A stretch of 64,000 nt of DNA from an uncultured Steroidobacter sp. (GTDB taxonomy: Bacteria; Pseudomonadota; Gammaproteobacteria; Steroidobacterales; Steroidobacteraceae). The stretch is taken from NCBI RefSeq assembly GCF_937958065.1, contig NZ_CALFXI010000027.1:112140-176139 (forward strand). The letters run 5' to 3'. The translations under genes and the position numbers were made by a program. Under the pieces are notes generated by a model that saw only the letters and a list, made by a program, of their open reading frames with translations, ran no database searches and was not told where the DNA came from. Below are positions 1-7,546 of this stretch, piece by piece (within the stretch, counting starts at the first letter, position 1; every line of letters begins with the position of its first letter).

Positions 1-87
1 GATCCGCTTACCGGAGGGATCCTTCACCGGCGTTCCGATCACCTTCTTGGCCCGGATCGCTTTGGTGTGTCCGCTTGCAGTAGGCAT
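1..87 (-). CDS. PRC-barrel domain protein, 5' part only
   Basis: The first 29 codons of a minus-strand gene that runs off the left edge. The product begins MPTASGHTKAIRAKKVIGTP, which resembles the N-terminus of bacterial PRC-barrel proteins, a small beta-barrel fold found alone or as an adaptor domain. The start ATG at 87 has an AGAGGAG ribosome-binding site 5-6 bases upstream, which fixes the start. Nothing more can be said of its length or partners because the rest lies outside the window. Confidence 0.7.
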   Translation of the reverse strand, partial: MPTASGHTKAIRAKKVIGTPVKDPSGKRI

Positions 88-142
88 GGCTCGCTCCTCT
101 GGTTGGTGAATGATCCGTCACGCAGGACGGGCCCTTTAGCCG

Positions 143-155
143 TTCAATGATTGAA
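143..155. promoter_or_regulatory. 13-bp palindrome, candidate operator
   Basis: Arms TTCAAT and ATTGAA flank a single G. It lies about 55 bases upstream of the PRC-barrel start codon, in a 264-base divergent intergenic region with no other obvious content apart from a small GC hairpin near 190-208. The position fits an operator or promoter-proximal protein site, but no regulator is linked to it. Confidence 0.3.
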
Positions 156-351
156 GGTGGATCGAGTTCCTGGGAAGAATCTGGCCCGTCGTCGGTGCCG
201 AGCCGACGGCGAGGTTACATGCCGGCGGCGCGCTCGTTCGGCCCGAGCGGTATGTTCCGGGCGCGACCTCGGCCTTTGGGTCCGGTAGGAGGCGTCACAG
301 GGTCTATGGCATCATGGTCCCCGTGAAGATTGCGAGCCGGATGTTTTATTG

Positions 352-1113
352 ATGCTGGCCGAAGTGCCAACCGACTGGCCCGCCGCCGTCGAAGTTCTCA
401 ACGAAAGCGGTCGCTCGCCATTCGTGCTCATCTGCGAGCACGCCTCCAATCACATTCCGGCGGAGTATCACCAGCTCGGCCTGAACGATAAGGAACTGGC
501 GCGCCACATCGCGTGGGATATCGGCGCGGCCCACCTCACGCGGGCCTTGGCGAAGCGCATCGATGCCTCGGCATTCCTGGGTGGCTACTCCCGATTGCTG
601 ATCGACCTGAACCGTCCGCTGCACGTGGCCGACAGCATTCCGCTGCGCTCGGAAGCCACCGACATTCCCGGCAACCTTTCCCTGGATCCCGCGGAGAGGG
701 AGCGTCGCCGTCAACTGATCTTTCACCCGTTCCAGGATCGCCTTCGCTCGCATCTCGAGCAGCGTACGGCCGAGGGCCGACGCAACGTGCTGGTCGCGGT
801 TCATAGCTTCACGCCGGTCTATCTCGGCCAGCAACGCCCGTGGCACGCCGGCGTGCTGTTCGACAAGGCTGAGCTGCTAGGCCAGGCCGTGATTGCGCAG
901 CTACGTCGGGACCCGCTGCTGAACGTGGAGGCGAACGTTCCCTATGGCGTCAGCGCCGATGCCGACTATGCATTGGTGGTGCACGGCGATCTGTTGAACA
1001 ACCCGGCCGTGCTCATCGAGATCCGCAATGACTTGATTGCGGATCCGGAGGGGGTGGAAGTCTGGTCGCGCAAGCTGGAGGACGCGTTGCGTGCTGTCGA
1101 AACGCTGAGCTGA
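352..1113 (+). CDS. N-formylglutamate amidohydrolase family protein
   Basis: A 253-residue protein of the N-formylglutamate amidohydrolase (FGase/HutG-like) family, zinc hydrolases that release formate from N-formyl amino acids. The typical N-terminal signature is visible: FVLICEHASNHIP near residues 24-36 and a WDIGA motif near residue 55, followed by SRLLIDLNRP. No signal peptide, so it should be cytoplasmic. ATG 352 follows an in-frame TTG at 349; ATG is preferred. It is convergent with a dipeptide epimerase gene only 7 bases away, so the two share a taste for acidic amino acid derivatives but not a promoter. No hut genes are nearby, so histidine degradation is not supported and the true substrate is open. 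Confidence 0.8.
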   Translation: MLAEVPTDWPAAVEVLNESGRSPFVLICEHASNHIPAEYHQLGLNDKELARHIAWDIGAAHLTRALAKRIDASAFLGGYSRLLIDLNRPLHVADSIPLRSEATDIPGNLSLDPAERERRRQLIFHPFQDRLRSHLEQRTAEGRRNVLVAVHSFTPVYLGQQRPWHAGVLFDKAELLGQAVIAQLRRDPLLNVEANVPYGVSADADYALVVHGDLLNNPAVLIEIRNDLIADPEGVEVWSRKLEDALRAVETLS

Positions 1114-1120
1114 CCGCGGG

Positions 1121-2101
1121 CTAACCCCACAGCGCCGGTGACGGCCACGACATCACGCCAGTGCGATCGTACTGAATCGGATTCTCCCAATCTTCGGCTT
1201 GCAACAGCGGGCCATCGAGATCCACCACTTCACAGAGCTGCGCGAGCACCATGCCCGGTGCCATGCCCACAGATCCGGTGACCATGCAGCCCACCATCAA
1301 TCGCATGCCTGCCGCGCGCGCGGCATGCGCAAGCTCCAGTGCTGCGGTCAAACCGCCCGTCTTGTCGAGCTTGATGTTCACGAACTCATAGCGGCTCTGC
1401 AGGCGCGGCAGATCGTCGATGGTGTCGATGGATTCATCGGCGCACACGGGAATGGGCGAGCGGCCGGCGACCAGATCGTCATCGCCGCCGACCTTGACGG
1501 GCTGCTCCAGCAAATCCACTCGCAACTCCGCCAGCTTCGGACCGAGCGAATACAGGGTTGGCACATCCCACGCCTGGTTGGCGTCGACAATCAGACGCGA
1601 ATTGGGCGCGCCACGACGCACGGCCTCGATGCAAGCCAGGGGATTCTCGGCGGACACTTTGATCTTGATCCAGCGATAGTGCATGAGGTCGCGAGCCGCT
1701 TTCTCGTAGCCTTCGATGGAGCGAATGCCGATGGTCATGGCGCTCGCGATCTCGCGAGTGTTGCCGATGCCGGCCAGGTCCCAGGCGCGGCGGCCGGTGC
1801 GCTTCGCTTCCAGATCCCACAGCGCCGCATCGAGCGCATTCCGGGCGCCACCGATCGGCAGCACTTGCAGCAACTCGGCGCGCGTGAGGCCAGCTTCGAT
1901 TCTGTCGCGAATGGCTTCCAGCTGCGCCAGCATCGAGTCCGGTGTCTCGCCGTGATAATCGACGCCCGCCGCCTCGCCGCGACCGACGAACTGGCCATCC
2001 TGCAACTCGACGATGACGACATCGCTGGTCGTGTACGTGGCGCGCGCAATGATGAAAGGCTCGCGCAACTGCCAGTGTTTCTTTCGTACGGTGAGCTTCA
2101 C
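1121..2101 (-). CDS. Dipeptide epimerase (enolase superfamily, L-Ala-D/L-Glu epimerase type)
   Basis: A 326-residue muconate-lactonizing subgroup enzyme of the enolase superfamily. The catalytic pattern is complete: KIK (K146, K148), metal ligands D173 (IVDANQAW), E199 (LLEQP) and D222 (CADES), and the second catalytic lysine K244 in NIKLDKTGG. These match the Ala-Glu epimerases of murein peptide recycling, which invert the second residue of L-Ala-D-Glu. Cytoplasmic. The likely role is recycling or use of D-Glu-containing wall peptides. Downstream on the same strand come no genes; gloC upstream is 32 bases away on the same strand, so the two may be co-transcribed. Substrate specificity beyond dipeptides is not determined by sequence alone. 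Confidence 0.87.
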   Translation of the reverse strand: MKLTVRKKHWQLREPFIIARATYTTSDVVIVELQDGQFVGRGEAAGVDYHGETPDSMLAQLEAIRDRIEAGLTRAELLQVLPIGGARNALDAALWDLEAKRTGRRAWDLAGIGNTREIASAMTIGIRSIEGYEKAARDLMHYRWIKIKVSAENPLACIEAVRRGAPNSRLIVDANQAWDVPTLYSLGPKLAELRVDLLEQPVKVGGDDDLVAGRSPIPVCADESIDTIDDLPRLQSRYEFVNIKLDKTGGLTAALELAHAARAAGMRLMVGCMVTGSVGMAPGMVLAQLCEVVDLDGPLLQAEDWENPIQYDRTGVMSWPSPALWG

Positions 2102-2133
2102 ACGGACTCCTGATCGCGGCTAGGCGAACTACA

Positions 2134-2778
2134 TCAGCGAAAGCGGCGGTCGGCGACGAACGGATTGGTCTGACGTTCCTGCCCGAACGTGGACAGCGGC
2201 CCGTGTCCGGGCACGAAGCGCACATCGTCGCCGAGTGGAAACAGATTCTCTCGAATGGATTTGACCAGCGTGTCGTGATCGCCGCGGGGCAGGTCGGAAC
2301 GACCGATCGAGCCGGCGAAAATCACGTCGCCGACCCAGGCGAACTTCTGCCGCGGATGGAAGAACACCACGTGGCCCGGCGTATGTCCCGGACAATGCCG
2401 CACCTCGAGCGTCTCCTCGCCCACCGTCACCTGATCGCCTTGCTCCAGCCAGCGATCCGGCGTGAACACCGCCGCGGGCGGAAAGCCGAAACGCTGCGTC
2501 GATTCCGGCAGCTGCTCGATCAGGAACTGATCGTCCCGATGCGGCCCTTCGATCGGCAAGCCGCGCAGCCTGGCCAGCTCCGCGGTTGCCGCCGCGTGAT
2601 CCAGATGCCCATGCGTCAGCAGGATCTTCTCCAGCTGCAACCCTTCCCGATCCACTTCCGCCAGCACCCGATCCAGATCTCCACCGGGATCGACCACTGC
2701 CGCGCGCCTGCTGCGCTCGTCCCAGATGACGGAACAGTTCTGTTGAAACGGCGTGACGGGAATGATCAGGGCTTTCAT
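2134..2778 (-). CDS. gloC: Hydroxyacylglutathione hydrolase GloC (YcbL), metallo-beta-lactamase fold
   Basis: A 214-residue metallo-beta-lactamase-fold hydrolase, nearly the same length as E. coli GloC/YcbL and similar along its whole length (IPVTPFQQNCSVIW start, CPGHTPGHVVFF, GRSDLPRGDH, PGHGPLST). The metal ligands H56, H58, D60, H61 (THGHLDH), H132, D151 and H192 are all present. It should hydrolyse S-lactoylglutathione in the cytoplasm, the second step of methylglyoxal detoxification. It lacks the C-terminal substrate domain of classical GloB, as is usual for this type. Its start is 38 bases from the divergent 2OG-oxygenase-like gene, leaving a very short shared promoter region. Confidence 0.9.
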   Translation of the reverse strand: MKALIIPVTPFQQNCSVIWDERSRRAAVVDPGGDLDRVLAEVDREGLQLEKILLTHGHLDHAAATAELARLRGLPIEGPHRDDQFLIEQLPESTQRFGFPPAAVFTPDRWLEQGDQVTVGEETLEVRHCPGHTPGHVVFFHPRQKFAWVGDVIFAGSIGRSDLPRGDHDTLVKSIRENLFPLGDDVRFVPGHGPLSTFGQERQTNPFVADRRFR

Positions 2779-2816
2779 GGTCCGGCATGGTACCCCATCG
2801 GGTAGAATCCCGGCCC

Positions 2817-3434
2817 ATGCCGATTCAAATGCTGTTCCCCACCTGCATCTACAGTGCGCCGCTGCAGCGCGCCGACTGGCGCAAGTTCAACAAGCAGCTG
2901 CTGCGTGAGTGTCTGCAATTGCAGCTGGACGACGAGGCGGGACAGAGGTGGTCGCAGCAGAACTATCCGGGCGGCTACACCTCCTATCACTCGGCACATC
3001 GAATGCAGCAGATATCGCCGACGTTCGCGCAGCTCGAAAAATATCTGCGGCGGCACGTCAGCTCGTTCGTGAAAACACTCGAGCTCGACCTGACAGGTCG
3101 CGAACTGGCGATGACCGACTGTTGGGTGAACATCATGCCGCGGCAGGTCGCGCACAGCATGCACTTGCATCCGCTCTCGACCATCAGCGGCACCTATTAC
3201 GTGCAGACCCCCAAAGGCTGCCCCGGCCTGAAATTCGAAGATCCCCGGCTGGAAAAATTCATGGCCGCGCCGCCGCGCAAAGCGGATGCGAGCCCGGCGA
3301 ATCGGGCCTGGTGGGTGGTGCCCGCCGAAGCCGGCAAGGTCGTGCTGTTCGAAAGCTGGCTCAGACACGAGGTGCCGGCGAATCCCGTGGCCGGCGAACG
3401 CATCAGCATCAGCTTCAACTACAACTGGTTCTAG
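2817..3434 (+). CDS. Putative 2OG-Fe(II) oxygenase (TIGR02466-type)
   Basis: A 205-residue protein of the TIGR02466 family, putative 2-oxoglutarate/Fe(II) dioxygenases. Candidate metal ligands are H116 or H118 (SMHLHPLS) and H184 (WLRHEVP), with R195 (GERISISFN) placed to hold 2-oxoglutarate. Many members act on amino acid or tetrapyrrole-type substrates, or are unstudied; no substrate can be named. The start at 2817 is chosen because an upstream in-frame ATG at 2787 would leave only 8 bases to the divergent gloC start and adds unconserved residues. Its stop codon is interleaved with that of the next gene in a CTAG palindrome. Confidence 0.72.
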   Translation: MPIQMLFPTCIYSAPLQRADWRKFNKQLLRECLQLQLDDEAGQRWSQQNYPGGYTSYHSAHRMQQISPTFAQLEKYLRRHVSSFVKTLELDLTGRELAMTDCWVNIMPRQVAHSMHLHPLSTISGTYYVQTPKGCPGLKFEDPRLEKFMAAPPRKADASPANRAWWVVPAEAGKVVLFESWLRHEVPANPVAGERISISFNYNWF

Positions 3435-5104
3435 GCGAACACCGCCGGCAGCTCTCTGAGCACCCGATGTACGAACTGCACGCAGATCGAGCCCTCGCCG
3501 ACGCCTGACGCAACGCGCTTCACACTGCCCGCCCGCACATCGCCGACTGCAAACACGCCGGGCAGGCTGGTCTCCATGATGAAAGGCGCCCGAGACAGCG
3601 GCCAGCGCGCAGCGGTCAGTTCGTCCTTGCTCAGGTCGGCGCCGGTACGGACGAAGCCTTTCTCGTCGAGATTCACACAGTTCTTGAGCCACTCGGTATT
3701 CGGCGCGGCGCCCGTCATCAGAAACACATGCTTGATCGGCTGGCGCTCGCGCGCTCCGGTGCGGGCATCGGTCCAGGTCACATGCTCCAGCTCGTCCGCA
3801 CCTTCCAGGCCCGTGATCCGGGTGCGAGTGTGCAAAGAGATATTCGGGGACTCCTGGATGCGTCGAATGAGATAGTGCGACATGGTCTCGGCCAGTCCGT
3901 CCGAACGCACCATCATGTGCACGTGACGACAGCCACCGGCGAGAAACACCGCCGCCTGGCCCGCCGAGTTGCCGCCGCCAACCACGATGATCTCCTGGTT
4001 CTGACAGAGCTTGCCTTCCAGGTGCGTGGCCGCGTAGTACAGGCCGACGCCGGCGTACTTGTCCAGGTTCGGCAGATCGGGCTTTCGATACTGCGCGCCC
4101 GTTGCGATGAGCACGGTGCGAGCGCGCGCGACGCGGCCGTCGGCCATCTCGACGCGATACGGCCAACTGTCACAATGCAGGGCGACCGCGTCGCATGCGA
4201 CATGAAACCGGGCACCGAACTTCTGCGACTGCACCAACGCGCGACCCGCCAGAGCCTGGCCGGAAATGCCCGTGGGAAAGCCGAGATAATTTTCGATGCG
4301 CGAGCTGGTGCCCGCCTGACCGCCGGGCGCGAAGCTGTCGATCACACGCACATCCAACCCTTCCGAAGCCGCGTACACAGCGCCCGCCAGACCTGCGGGG
4401 CCGGCGCCCACGACCAGCATGTCGTGGATCGCTTCCGGATCGATCTCTGGATTGATCTCCAGAAACTCGGCCAGCTGCCGCAAGCTCGCCTTACGCAACG
4501 CGCGGCCGCGACCGATGACGGCGGGAACATCGGCCGCCGTGAGCCCGGCCCGTTGCAGCAATCCCGCCGCCTCCGGGTCCGCTTCGGCGTCGAGATAAAA
4601 ATGCGGGTGCGCATTCCGGGACAGGAATTCGCGCAGCATCAGGGTATGGCCGCAATAGCGCGAGCCGATCAGCGTCATCTCGCTGTTCGGCGACTCTATC
4701 AATCCCATGCGACGCAGGATGAACGCGCGCATGAAGATCTCGCTGAGCTCCGCGTCCGTTTGCACGACCACGCGCAGATCGCTATCCGTAATGACGAGCA
4801 CCTCGCCCGCTTCACGAACTTCCACCCGAGCGAAGCCCGGCGTACCGCGCAGCGTGCTCATCTCGCCAGCGAAATCGCCCGGCACGAGCGGCCTGATGAC
4901 CTGCTCGTCGACGCCCGGCACCGTGACCTTCAGGCTGCCGGCCAGCACGACCATCATCTTGCGCTCATGCGCGCCGGGCTCGATCAATACCTGCCCTTCG
5001 GTGGTCGCCAGATGGACGCCGTGGGGCTCCAGGCGCGCGATCTGCGCCTTGGTGAGCTTTGGAAACATCTGTTCGGCGCGCTTTGCATACAGTTCGTTTG
5101 GCAT
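3431..5104 (-). CDS. Cyclic nucleotide-binding / glutaredoxin-like / thioredoxin reductase-like fusion oxidoreductase
   Basis: A 557-residue three-part protein. Residues about 20-130 form a cNMP-binding domain; about 142-215 form a glutaredoxin-like domain with a lone Cys151 (GSRYCGHT) at the active-site loop; 228-557 are a thioredoxin reductase-like flavoprotein with an FAD motif GAGPAGLA (233-240), an NAD(P)H motif GGGNSAGQ (376-383) and a C-terminal FAVGDVR FAD motif. The usual CATC redox centre is replaced by YYAA at 356-359, so it cannot use the classical thioredoxin reductase dithiol. It may pass electrons through Cys151 or act as a flavin/quinone-type reductase; both are inference. It lies 12 bases downstream of a DsbA-like gene, suggesting one operon and a joint redox role possibly tuned by a cyclic nucleotide. 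Confidence 0.85.
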   Translation of the reverse strand: MPNELYAKRAEQMFPKLTKAQIARLEPHGVHLATTEGQVLIEPGAHERKMMVVLAGSLKVTVPGVDEQVIRPLVPGDFAGEMSTLRGTPGFARVEVREAGEVLVITDSDLRVVVQTDAELSEIFMRAFILRRMGLIESPNSEMTLIGSRYCGHTLMLREFLSRNAHPHFYLDAEADPEAAGLLQRAGLTAADVPAVIGRGRALRKASLRQLAEFLEINPEIDPEAIHDMLVVGAGPAGLAGAVYAASEGLDVRVIDSFAPGGQAGTSSRIENYLGFPTGISGQALAGRALVQSQKFGARFHVACDAVALHCDSWPYRVEMADGRVARARTVLIATGAQYRKPDLPNLDKYAGVGLYYAATHLEGKLCQNQEIIVVGGGNSAGQAAVFLAGGCRHVHMMVRSDGLAETMSHYLIRRIQESPNISLHTRTRITGLEGADELEHVTWTDARTGARERQPIKHVFLMTGAAPNTEWLKNCVNLDEKGFVRTGADLSKDELTAARWPLSRAPFIMETSLPGVFAVGDVRAGSVKRVASGVGEGSICVQFVHRVLRELPAVFA

Positions 5105-5116
5105 GAGAGCACCGTA

Positions 5117-5653
5117 TTACCTGCTCACCATCGAGGCGACCTTGTCGAACAGCGATTGCATGCCCGCGGACACGTCGTGAATCTCGCCGTTGACGAAGAT
5201 GCCGGGAGTACTGCGCACTCCACTGCGACGGCCGCTGTCGATGTGCTCGCGGATGCGCTGCCGATAGATCTCGTCGTCCATCTCGGCGGTGTAGCGCGCC
5301 ATGTCGAGATGCAGCTGCTCGGCGTAGCTGCGTAGTTGATTGGATTTCAGGTGCAGCTGGTTGGCGAACAGCAGGTCATGCATCTGCCAGAACTTGCCTT
5401 GCGCCGCCGCCACTTCGGACGCCTCGGCGGCGCACAGCGCATGCGGGTGCACTTCTTCGAGCGGGAAATGGCGGAACACGATCCGCACCTGCTCCGGGAA
5501 GCGGCTCAACAAGAGCTTCAGCGAAGGCGCCGCCTGCTTGCACGTCGGACATTCGAAATCGCCGTACTCGACGATGGTGATGGGTGCGTGCGAGGGACCG
5601 AGCGAGTGATCGATGGCGGTGACTGGCATCACCAGGTCATGGTGCTGATTCAT
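5117..5653 (-). CDS. DsbA family thioredoxin-fold protein
   Basis: A 178-residue thioredoxin-fold protein of the DsbA/DsbG/FrnE-like group. The active site is C35-P-T-C38 in GDFECPTC, and a cis-proline loop is seen in RSTPGIFVNG near residue 150. There is no signal peptide, so unlike DsbA it should be cytoplasmic; proteins of this kind often carry reducing or peroxide-linked roles rather than disulfide insertion. The start has an AGGAGG site 5 bases upstream. It is the first gene of a pair with the cNMP/TrxR-like fusion 12 bases downstream. That spacing suggests the flavoprotein reduces or reoxidises this protein (inference). Confidence 0.85.
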   Translation of the reverse strand: MNQHHDLVMPVTAIDHSLGPSHAPITIVEYGDFECPTCKQAAPSLKLLLSRFPEQVRIVFRHFPLEEVHPHALCAAEASEVAAAQGKFWQMHDLLFANQLHLKSNQLRSYAEQLHLDMARYTAEMDDEIYRQRIREHIDSGRRSGVRSTPGIFVNGEIHDVSAGMQSLFDKVASMVSR

Positions 5654-5741
5654 GCATCCTCCTGCGCCGGCCGGACGCCGGTACCCAGCGCCGATACTAA
5701 CGCCGATTGCGGGCGGGGGAGCTTGAATCTCGGTGCTTTCC

Positions 5742-5811
5742 GGGGCAGTTGCCCCCTACCACCTCGCGAGCCTGCAGATATCGGTAATTTCTGGGCGAGC
5801 GGGCCAGAAAT
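5742..5811. promoter_or_regulatory. Two adjacent perfect inverted repeats in a divergent intergenic region
   Basis: GGGGCA/TGCCCC with a 2-base spacer (5742-5755) and ATTTCTGG/CCAGAAAT with a 9-base spacer (5787-5811). They lie between the DsbA-like gene start (5653) and the exported ligase start (5875). Either could be an operator or an mRNA hairpin in the ligase leader; neither has a following U-tract, so they are not convincing terminators. Confidence 0.3.
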
Positions 5812-5874
5812 GCGCCGCTTTTGCAGGGCTCGCGATGCTTACATTGCGACACCACGGTCACCGGCACGAAGAGC

Positions 5875-6777
5875 ATGGACGCCGCACACAAATCGAGAAC
5901 TCGCCACACAGCTGCACGGCTCATGATCGAGTCCGCCCTCCTCATCGGGGCGCTGTCCGCACCCGTCATGGCGCCAGCAGCCCCGCCGCCGCTGCTGCTC
6001 GCCAATGATTACGATGGCGCAGACGTGGATGTATCGCGGTACTGGGTGAGCGAGAAATACGACGGCGTGCGCGCATATTGGGACGGCAGGCACCTGCTCA
6101 CTCGCGCCGGCAACACGGTTCATGCTCCAGATTGGTTCATCCGCGACTGGCCCACCGAGCCACTCGATGGTGAGCTCTGGGCAGGCCGCGGACGATTCGA
6201 GCAGGTCACCGCGACGGTTCGCGATCTCGAGCCCGACGAGGACGCCTGGCGAAACATCCGCTTCATGGTCTTCGATCTGCCCGCGCACGGTGGAACTTTC
6301 AGCGCGCGGTTGGAGAAGCTGCGATCTCTACTGACGCCGCTCCGCATCGATTGGCTGCGGGAAGTAATACAGACGCGCGTCGCAGATGACGCCGCACTCC
6401 ACCTTCGATTGGAGTCCATTGTCGACGCCGGCGGCGAGGGACTGATGCTGCATCGGGAAGATTCGCTGTATCGCGCCGAGCGCAGCGACGACCTGCTGAA
6501 GCTAAAGCCCTATCGAGACGCCGAAGCTCGCGTCATCGCCCACCTGCCCGGCCAGGGCAAATATCTCGGCATGCTCGGCGCACTGCTCGTGCGCACCGCC
6601 GAGGGCACCGAGTTCCGCATCGGCACCGGCTTCAGCGACGAACAACGTCGCCACCCGCCGGCCCTCGGCAGCTGGGTCACATACAGCTATCACAACCTCA
6701 CCGCCCGCGGCATTCCCCGGTTCGCCCGCTTCCTGCGGGCCCGACCGCCGGACCAGGGAGGGAGGGAACCGGATTGA
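5875..6777 (+). CDS. Exported ATP-dependent DNA ligase (Lig E-like)
   Basis: A 300-residue minimal ATP-dependent ligase. The nucleotidyltransferase motifs are in order: motif I EKYDGVR with adenylated K61, DGELWAGRG (III), FMVFDLP (IIIa), EGLMLHR (IV), LLKLKPY (V), then a short OB-fold domain ending with GTGFSDEQR. The N-terminus has basic residues and a hydrophobic stretch (LMIESALLIGALSAPVMA) read as a signal peptide, as in the Lig E proteins of Neisseria, Haemophilus and Vibrio, which are thought to act in the periplasm on DNA, possibly in uptake or biofilm. ATG 5875 gives the full signal; ATG 5923 and a TTG at 5821 are alternatives. It stands alone on its strand, just upstream of a toxin-antitoxin pair. 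Confidence 0.85.
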   Translation: MDAAHKSRTRHTAARLMIESALLIGALSAPVMAPAAPPPLLLANDYDGADVDVSRYWVSEKYDGVRAYWDGRHLLTRAGNTVHAPDWFIRDWPTEPLDGELWAGRGRFEQVTATVRDLEPDEDAWRNIRFMVFDLPAHGGTFSARLEKLRSLLTPLRIDWLREVIQTRVADDAALHLRLESIVDAGGEGLMLHREDSLYRAERSDDLLKLKPYRDAEARVIAHLPGQGKYLGMLGALLVRTAEGTEFRIGTGFSDEQRRHPPALGSWVTYSYHNLTARGIPRFARFLRARPPDQGGREPD

Positions 6778-6781
6778 TTTC

Positions 6782-6801
6782 ATGTACAGCTGAATGTACA
6801 T
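6782..6801. promoter_or_regulatory. Double TGTACA operator of the toxin-antitoxin operon
   Basis: Inverted arms ATGTACA and TGTACAT with a 6-base spacer; each half holds a TGTACA hexamer, the two centred 12 bases apart. TGTACA hexamers are the core recognition elements described for the E. coli yefM-yoeB operator, and the gene that follows encodes a Phd/YefM-type antitoxin. It begins only 8 bases before the antitoxin ATG at 6809, so binding would cover the translation start or a very close promoter. Autoregulation by the antitoxin-toxin complex is the natural reading. Confidence 0.65.
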
Positions 6802-6808
6802 TGGGCGA

Positions 6809-7087
6809 ATGGTACAAAGTTACTCCATCGCCGAGGCTCGAGCCAATCTGCCCTCTCTGATCGATCAGGTGGAGGACGGAGGGGCCGTGGAATTGACTCG
6901 CAGAGGTAAGGCAGTCGCAATCATGATCTCAGTCAACGAATATCATCGCCTGCGCAGCAAGCGCACCACCTTTCAGGACGCGTATCAGAAGTTCCTGAAG
7001 AAACATTCGCTCGCCGAAGTGGGCCTGGAGCCCGACTTTGCCCGCAAGCTCCGCGATCGGAGCCCCGGGCGCAAAGTCGATCTGTGA
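6809..7087 (+). CDS. Type II antitoxin, Phd/YefM family
   Basis: A 92-residue antitoxin beginning MVQSYSIAEARANLPSLID, the typical Phd/YefM DNA-binding domain, with VELTRRGKAVAIMISVNEYH in the fold core. The basic C-terminal third would wrap the toxin. It should repress its own operon through the TGTACA palindrome directly upstream. An in-frame ATG at 6794 lies inside the operator and is less likely. The PIN toxin gene begins 9 bases after its stop, so the two are translated together. Confidence 0.85.
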   Translation: MVQSYSIAEARANLPSLIDQVEDGGAVELTRRGKAVAIMISVNEYHRLRSKRTTFQDAYQKFLKKHSLAEVGLEPDFARKLRDRSPGRKVDL

Positions 7088-7096
7088 GTCGGCGCC

Positions 7097-7507
7097 GTGC
7101 TGCGCTATCTGCTGGACACCAACGTGGTGTCACAGCCCATGGCGAAAACGCCGTCCGCCAGCGTGATGCGCCGGCTCGCTTCGATGGCCGATGAGTGCGC
7201 GATCGCGGCGCCGGTCTGGCACGAACTGCAGTTCGGCTGCAAACGCCTGCCCGCCGGCAGGCGTCGCGATGCTTTGCAGGACTATCTTGCGGATGTGGTC
7301 AGCGCCTTCGAGATCCTGCCGTACGATGACCTTGCGGCAAAGCTGCACGCCATCGATCGCGCACGCCTGGAGGCCATGGGTACGACGGTGCCCTTTGTCG
7401 ACGGTCAGATCGCCGCCATCGCTCAGATCAACGAGCTGGTACTCGTAACCGACAACGTACGTCACTTCGAGCCTTTCAAGGCCTTGACCGTGCAGAACTG
7501 GGCTTAG
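7097..7507 (+). CDS. PIN-domain toxin (VapC/FitB type)
   Basis: A 136-residue PIN-domain ribonuclease. The four acidic metal-binding residues are seen at D7 (LLDTNVVS), E43 (WHELQFG), D102 (FVDGQIAA) and D119 (VTDN). VapC toxins cleave tRNA or rRNA; FitB-like ones are close relatives. The gene starts with GTG at 7097, 9 bases after the antitoxin. Pairing of a PIN toxin with a Phd-type antitoxin, rather than an AbrB- or RHH-type VapB, is a known but less common arrangement. The RNA target cannot be told from sequence. Confidence 0.87.
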   Translation: MLRYLLDTNVVSQPMAKTPSASVMRRLASMADECAIAAPVWHELQFGCKRLPAGRRRDALQDYLADVVSAFEILPYDDLAAKLHAIDRARLEAMGTTVPFVDGQIAAIAQINELVLVTDNVRHFEPFKALTVQNWA

Positions 7508-7546
7508 CCGCACGCCGGGTTAGAATCGGCCATCTTTCCCAGCAGG

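Noticed and set aside
3728..5335. A 535-codon plus-strand frame across the reductase fusion
   Set aside because: Covers the antisense of two recognised genes and shows no domain; rejected as a shadow.
7097..7507. Reading the PIN protein as a ribosome-maturation or tRNA nuclease outside a toxin module
   Set aside because: The coupled Phd-type antitoxin and the TGTACA operator make a toxin-antitoxin pair the better explanation.
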